Below, one piece after another: positions 60,741 to 64,000 of a stretch of 64,000 nucleotides of DNA (position 1 is its first letter; each line of letters begins with the position of its first letter). The stretch comes from Atopsyche davidsoni (taxonomy: Eukaryota; Arthropoda; Insecta; Trichoptera; Hydrobiosidae), in the NCBI GenBank assembly GCA_022113835.1, contig JAILWY010000006.1:4216001-4280000 (forward strand). Direction: 5' to 3'. Position numbers and translations under genes: made by a program. The notes below the pieces were generated by a model. It saw only the letters and a program-made list of their open reading frames with translations, was not told the DNA's origin and ran no database searches.

Positions 60741-63700
60741 AGATGATATTGATCTTAAATAAAAATTTACTTGTTTGAAGGAACGTGAAATACTTTTTTA
60801 CGTGATTTATAAAAATGTAGGCTCTCGCATAATAGTGTTAAAAATCCATATGAAGTTTAGTAATTAATAATACGTATAAATATTATAAGATGTAATTTCA
60901 TCACGTTGTTCCTGAAAGGTAAATTTATGGTTTGATTAATATTTCATTTAAAATTGATGTTTTTTTTTTAATTATTGAGATAAAATACAATGCGATGCAT
61001 TTCAAAAAAAATATGCTTTTAACAAAAAACAGAAAGACTTGAGCATAAATGTTGTTGAATAATTAAAAAAATATCCTGGCAGAGCTAGGAGTAAGGCTTC
61101 ACATCTCCAGTGCGGTCGCAGTAATCGAAATCTCTAACCAGTATTGCGCTGGTCAGGGAATCGCACGGAAGCGCTCAAAATTCACACGTGGTCTTCAAAA
61201 TTCAGCAGACGTGGTCTGGTTAGGCACAATCAAGATTTTACTATTGTGGGCATCGGCCATAACCATCGAGGCGCGTCTCGGGTCGGAATATGAATGAAGC
61301 CACGCACGCCCGCCACGTGTCCGGCGCGCCGTCACGCGGGCCGGTCGGCGCACGTCTCGCCGGGGCATTACACGTCGCCGGCATTACGGACAGACCTGCT
61401 CCTCTGCAGAATCCTCAATAACCTCCCCGCGGGTCAGCGACCTGCGGGGATGTGGGTTAATGCCAGCTGAAGGACGCCGGCTTGTTTTGGTTGATCAACC
61501 TTCCGGGGCTGTCTACGTGGAGCCGGCCAATGTCGAACTTTTTGAAATTAGACTTTAGGTTTCGAGTTTTATCACATAATAATTTTAGATGTTATAACAT
61601 TTTCATTTGAACTACATTTTTGATACAATATATTATATATCTCACAAAAATATTTTTCTAGAAATATTTCAGGTGATTCCTTTTATTTAAGTTAACACCG
61701 CCGTGTGATTTTTTATATTTTTGTCACAAAAACATCAGAAAATTAAACCGTATATAGCGAAAATTAACTTTTATATATACAATACGTGCACTCTAGTACA
61801 TACAGTGCGTATTAAATAACTTAAAATATAGTAAAAATAATGACTGATTGCTTGGAGATCACTTGAGATCTTTCTTGAGAGTTTTCTGATTCAAAGACTC
61901 ACTCTCAAAGGTTTTGATGTTATTTACAACCGTAGTTATTGATTACATTTGTTATTTCAATAAATATGGTAAACACATTTACTGTCACAGTTATTGTTTA
62001 AATTATAAACAAAAGTTTTGTCTTTGAAAAATGATAACATAACTCATTTATTAAATGTTCAATATATTGTGCTTAGAGAGATTTTTCATAAATATTTTAA
62101 CATTTTAGCAAAGATTACGCAGATAAATGAAAATTTTAAATATATTATCTATGTTATGGAGTATCTAGAGACTATTATTATCATTTTGCATTTTTAACAG
62201 TTATTACGTTAATTTCTGTATTTTTTGACAAAAGATATTCAAGCTAATTTAATGAGAAAGTAGTAAAATAACTAATTACTCTTGTATTGGATATATACGG
62301 AATAGATTTGAAAAAGTCGTTGTTTTGTTGTTAGGAGATAGGGTGGTAGCAGCCACCCTTAAGATCACTCTGTGGTGGCTGAAGGTTTCCTTTGCTTGGC
62401 TGCGGCGCTGATCCCATGGCCAGAAAGCTGGCAGGTGTAGGTTTATGGGTATCGATCCGCCGCCATCGGCAGTAACAACAAGACATTCCCGGCGGGCTCC
62501 AGCCGGGCACGTGCCCCAACATTCAATAAGGCGCCGCCCCCCCGCCCGCCCTCGCCCCGCCCAGCCGCGCCCCGCCCACCGCCACTTCCGGGCACGCCCC
62601 CACCCGGGATGCTTCATGTACCTCCGCATGTTACACACGCCCAGGCATCATATCTGTGGTGTTATGATCTAGTCACACCCATCAGTACATTTTTAAATTT
62701 GAAAAAAATATTTAATTAAAAAATTGATATGCGGAAAAAAAAATTCTGTATTTAAACAACATGAAAAAAATTAAAATACTACTTCTCAAAAAGCTATATT
62801 GTGGTTTAATTAGAGTCTTATAAATATGTATACGCTTATAAAAATATATCCGAATAAGTATATTTTCAAAATGAACATACTTCTCCGTATACAAATAAGA
62901 AAGAACAAAGTCCGATGACGTCAATTTGAATCGCTTCGATTCTGTAACTGTGTCATCCGCGATCAGCTGTTGCGAGGGTTGGCGGGTACGGGGAGCTGGC
63001 TGGCACCAAGAGCCGGGGGTGCTGGCCGCTGAGCCGGCACGTCTCACGACTACGTGTCCACGAGGGCTGCATGTCCCGGAGGACGCCTGATCAACCCCCA
63101 ACTTTTGGCGGTCAATAGAATAAGGGATGAAAGGTGTCCGATTCCAACAAACTTTAAATTTAGCAAAGAACGACTGTTTTATCGAATGCTGCAAAGTTTG
63201 TTACTAAATGTTATTTTTTTTTTATTTCTACATTTGTATTTTTATAAAATGAAAAATACATTATCATTATTAAAATTCACTGAATATAATTAATTGGCAG
63301 TTAAAAAATCATCAATATTCGTAAATAATATTGTACATCTATAATAAATGTGCGACGTCAATAATATATCAGCTAGTGCATATCTATTGCATAGTTTCCA
63401 GATTGCAACTGTTCCATTTATGCTTACATAAAAAAAAACTAATCAATGACATTTGGTTGATAATCCAAAATATACTTTATACAAAATAAAATTATATCTT
63501 ATATAATGGTAGTATTATAAATTTTTCTCTCAACAACGTAAGGATTCAAAGTCCTAAGTAAAAGACTTAACTTGGGTGAATTAAGCTGCGCTAATCTTGG
63601 TCGGGGTGCGGAGGCTTCTACGCCACGAGTGTGGTCAACCCCTGTTAATCCTCAATTAGACAGAGAAGGAAATCATTAGGGGAGAAACTTGTGGGTACTT

Positions 63701-64000
63701 TCGTATCAGCGATACCAAAACACCTCAATGAGAGTAGTTAAAGGCTGTACATTAATCATAATTTTCAAATAAATTTTGAATTGAGACTTAATTATTACGT
63801 AAAAGAAAGAAGATTAGATATTTGTCATGCACACAGATATAATTGAAGTGATTGAAAACTGTTGAAGATAATAAGTACACAGGTATCACTATTTATGTTT
63901 TAATTGATTATCAAAATTTCACAAAAAAAGCTTTCACCAAAAAATACACATAAAAAATTACTTGTATTTGTTCATATTTTATTTATAGACATATTTTAGT
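60741..64000. other. Noncoding; islands at 61080-61540, 62330-62680, 62900-63140, 63530-63740
   Basis: The 61080-61540 island is long and CpG-rich with CACGTG at 61314-61319 and a strong hairpin at 61425-61449. The 62330-62680 block is very GC-rich (CCCCGCCC words), so its 120-codon minus and 75-codon plus frames are likely compositional. A 160-codon minus frame (62712-63194) runs from an island into AT-rich DNA and is not recognised. No RNA genes were found. Confidence 0.3.
61425..61449 (+). other. Compact 11-bp hairpin with 3-nt loop
   Basis: CCCCGCGGGTC-AGC-GACCTGCGGGG pairs over 11 bp, with one position a G-U wobble if transcribed from plus (C-A mismatch from minus). It is the most stable short stem I noticed in the window. 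Role unknown. Confidence 0.6.

Overview
The window looks like a stretch of AT-rich animal (most likely insect, probably lepidopteran) chromosome. The reasons are a BEL/Pao-type LTR retroelement, Penelope-like fragments carrying hammerhead ribozymes, a TTAA-flanked piggyBac-like MITE, and a long gene-free stretch of low GC dotted with short GC-rich islands. The taxon is an inference from repeat style; no host protein was found that would fix it.

Layout. Positions 1-4865 are the right part of a BEL/Pao-type LTR element: a gag-like ORF of at least 905 codons (open to the left edge of the window), an untranslated tail with a GC-rich minisatellite, a polypurine tract and a complete 3' LTR (3775-4865). 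No protease, reverse transcriptase, RNase H or integrase is present, so this copy is non-autonomous. Its Gag has a normal double zinc knuckle but is largely built from about ten copies of a 52-57 residue module.

Positions 4866-64000 hold no gene I can support. AT-rich DNA alternates with GC-rich islands of about 150-350 bp, roughly every 0.7-1 kb. Many islands contain homeodomain, Exd/Hox, SOX, Runt-like or E-box motifs, which would suit a regulatory desert of conserved noncoding elements around a developmental gene. That reading is inference; nothing here proves conservation.

The most interesting signals are small retroelements built around hammerhead ribozymes. One family has an inverted pair of intact-looking ribozymes (about 21458-21570) and a decayed relative (19512-19556). 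A second family (15188-15401 and 52460-52626) has the same architecture but a core in which C3 and G8 are replaced by U3 and A8, a change that keeps the 3-8 base pair. The copy at 52.5 kb is bounded by a 12-bp target duplication, sits inside a piggyBac-like MITE, and one end falls exactly at the predicted ribozyme cleavage site, as if ribozyme-cut RNA had been reverse transcribed and inserted.

Other features are a 59-bp repeat shared by 5.7 kb and 25.8 kb (the second a foldback), GC-rich and (CA)n/(TA)n tandem repeats, strong hairpins at 49.68 kb and 61.43 kb, an exact 19-bp match between islands at 31.9 and 53.7 kb, and an E-box cluster at 57.1 kb. No tRNA, rRNA or CRISPR array was seen.
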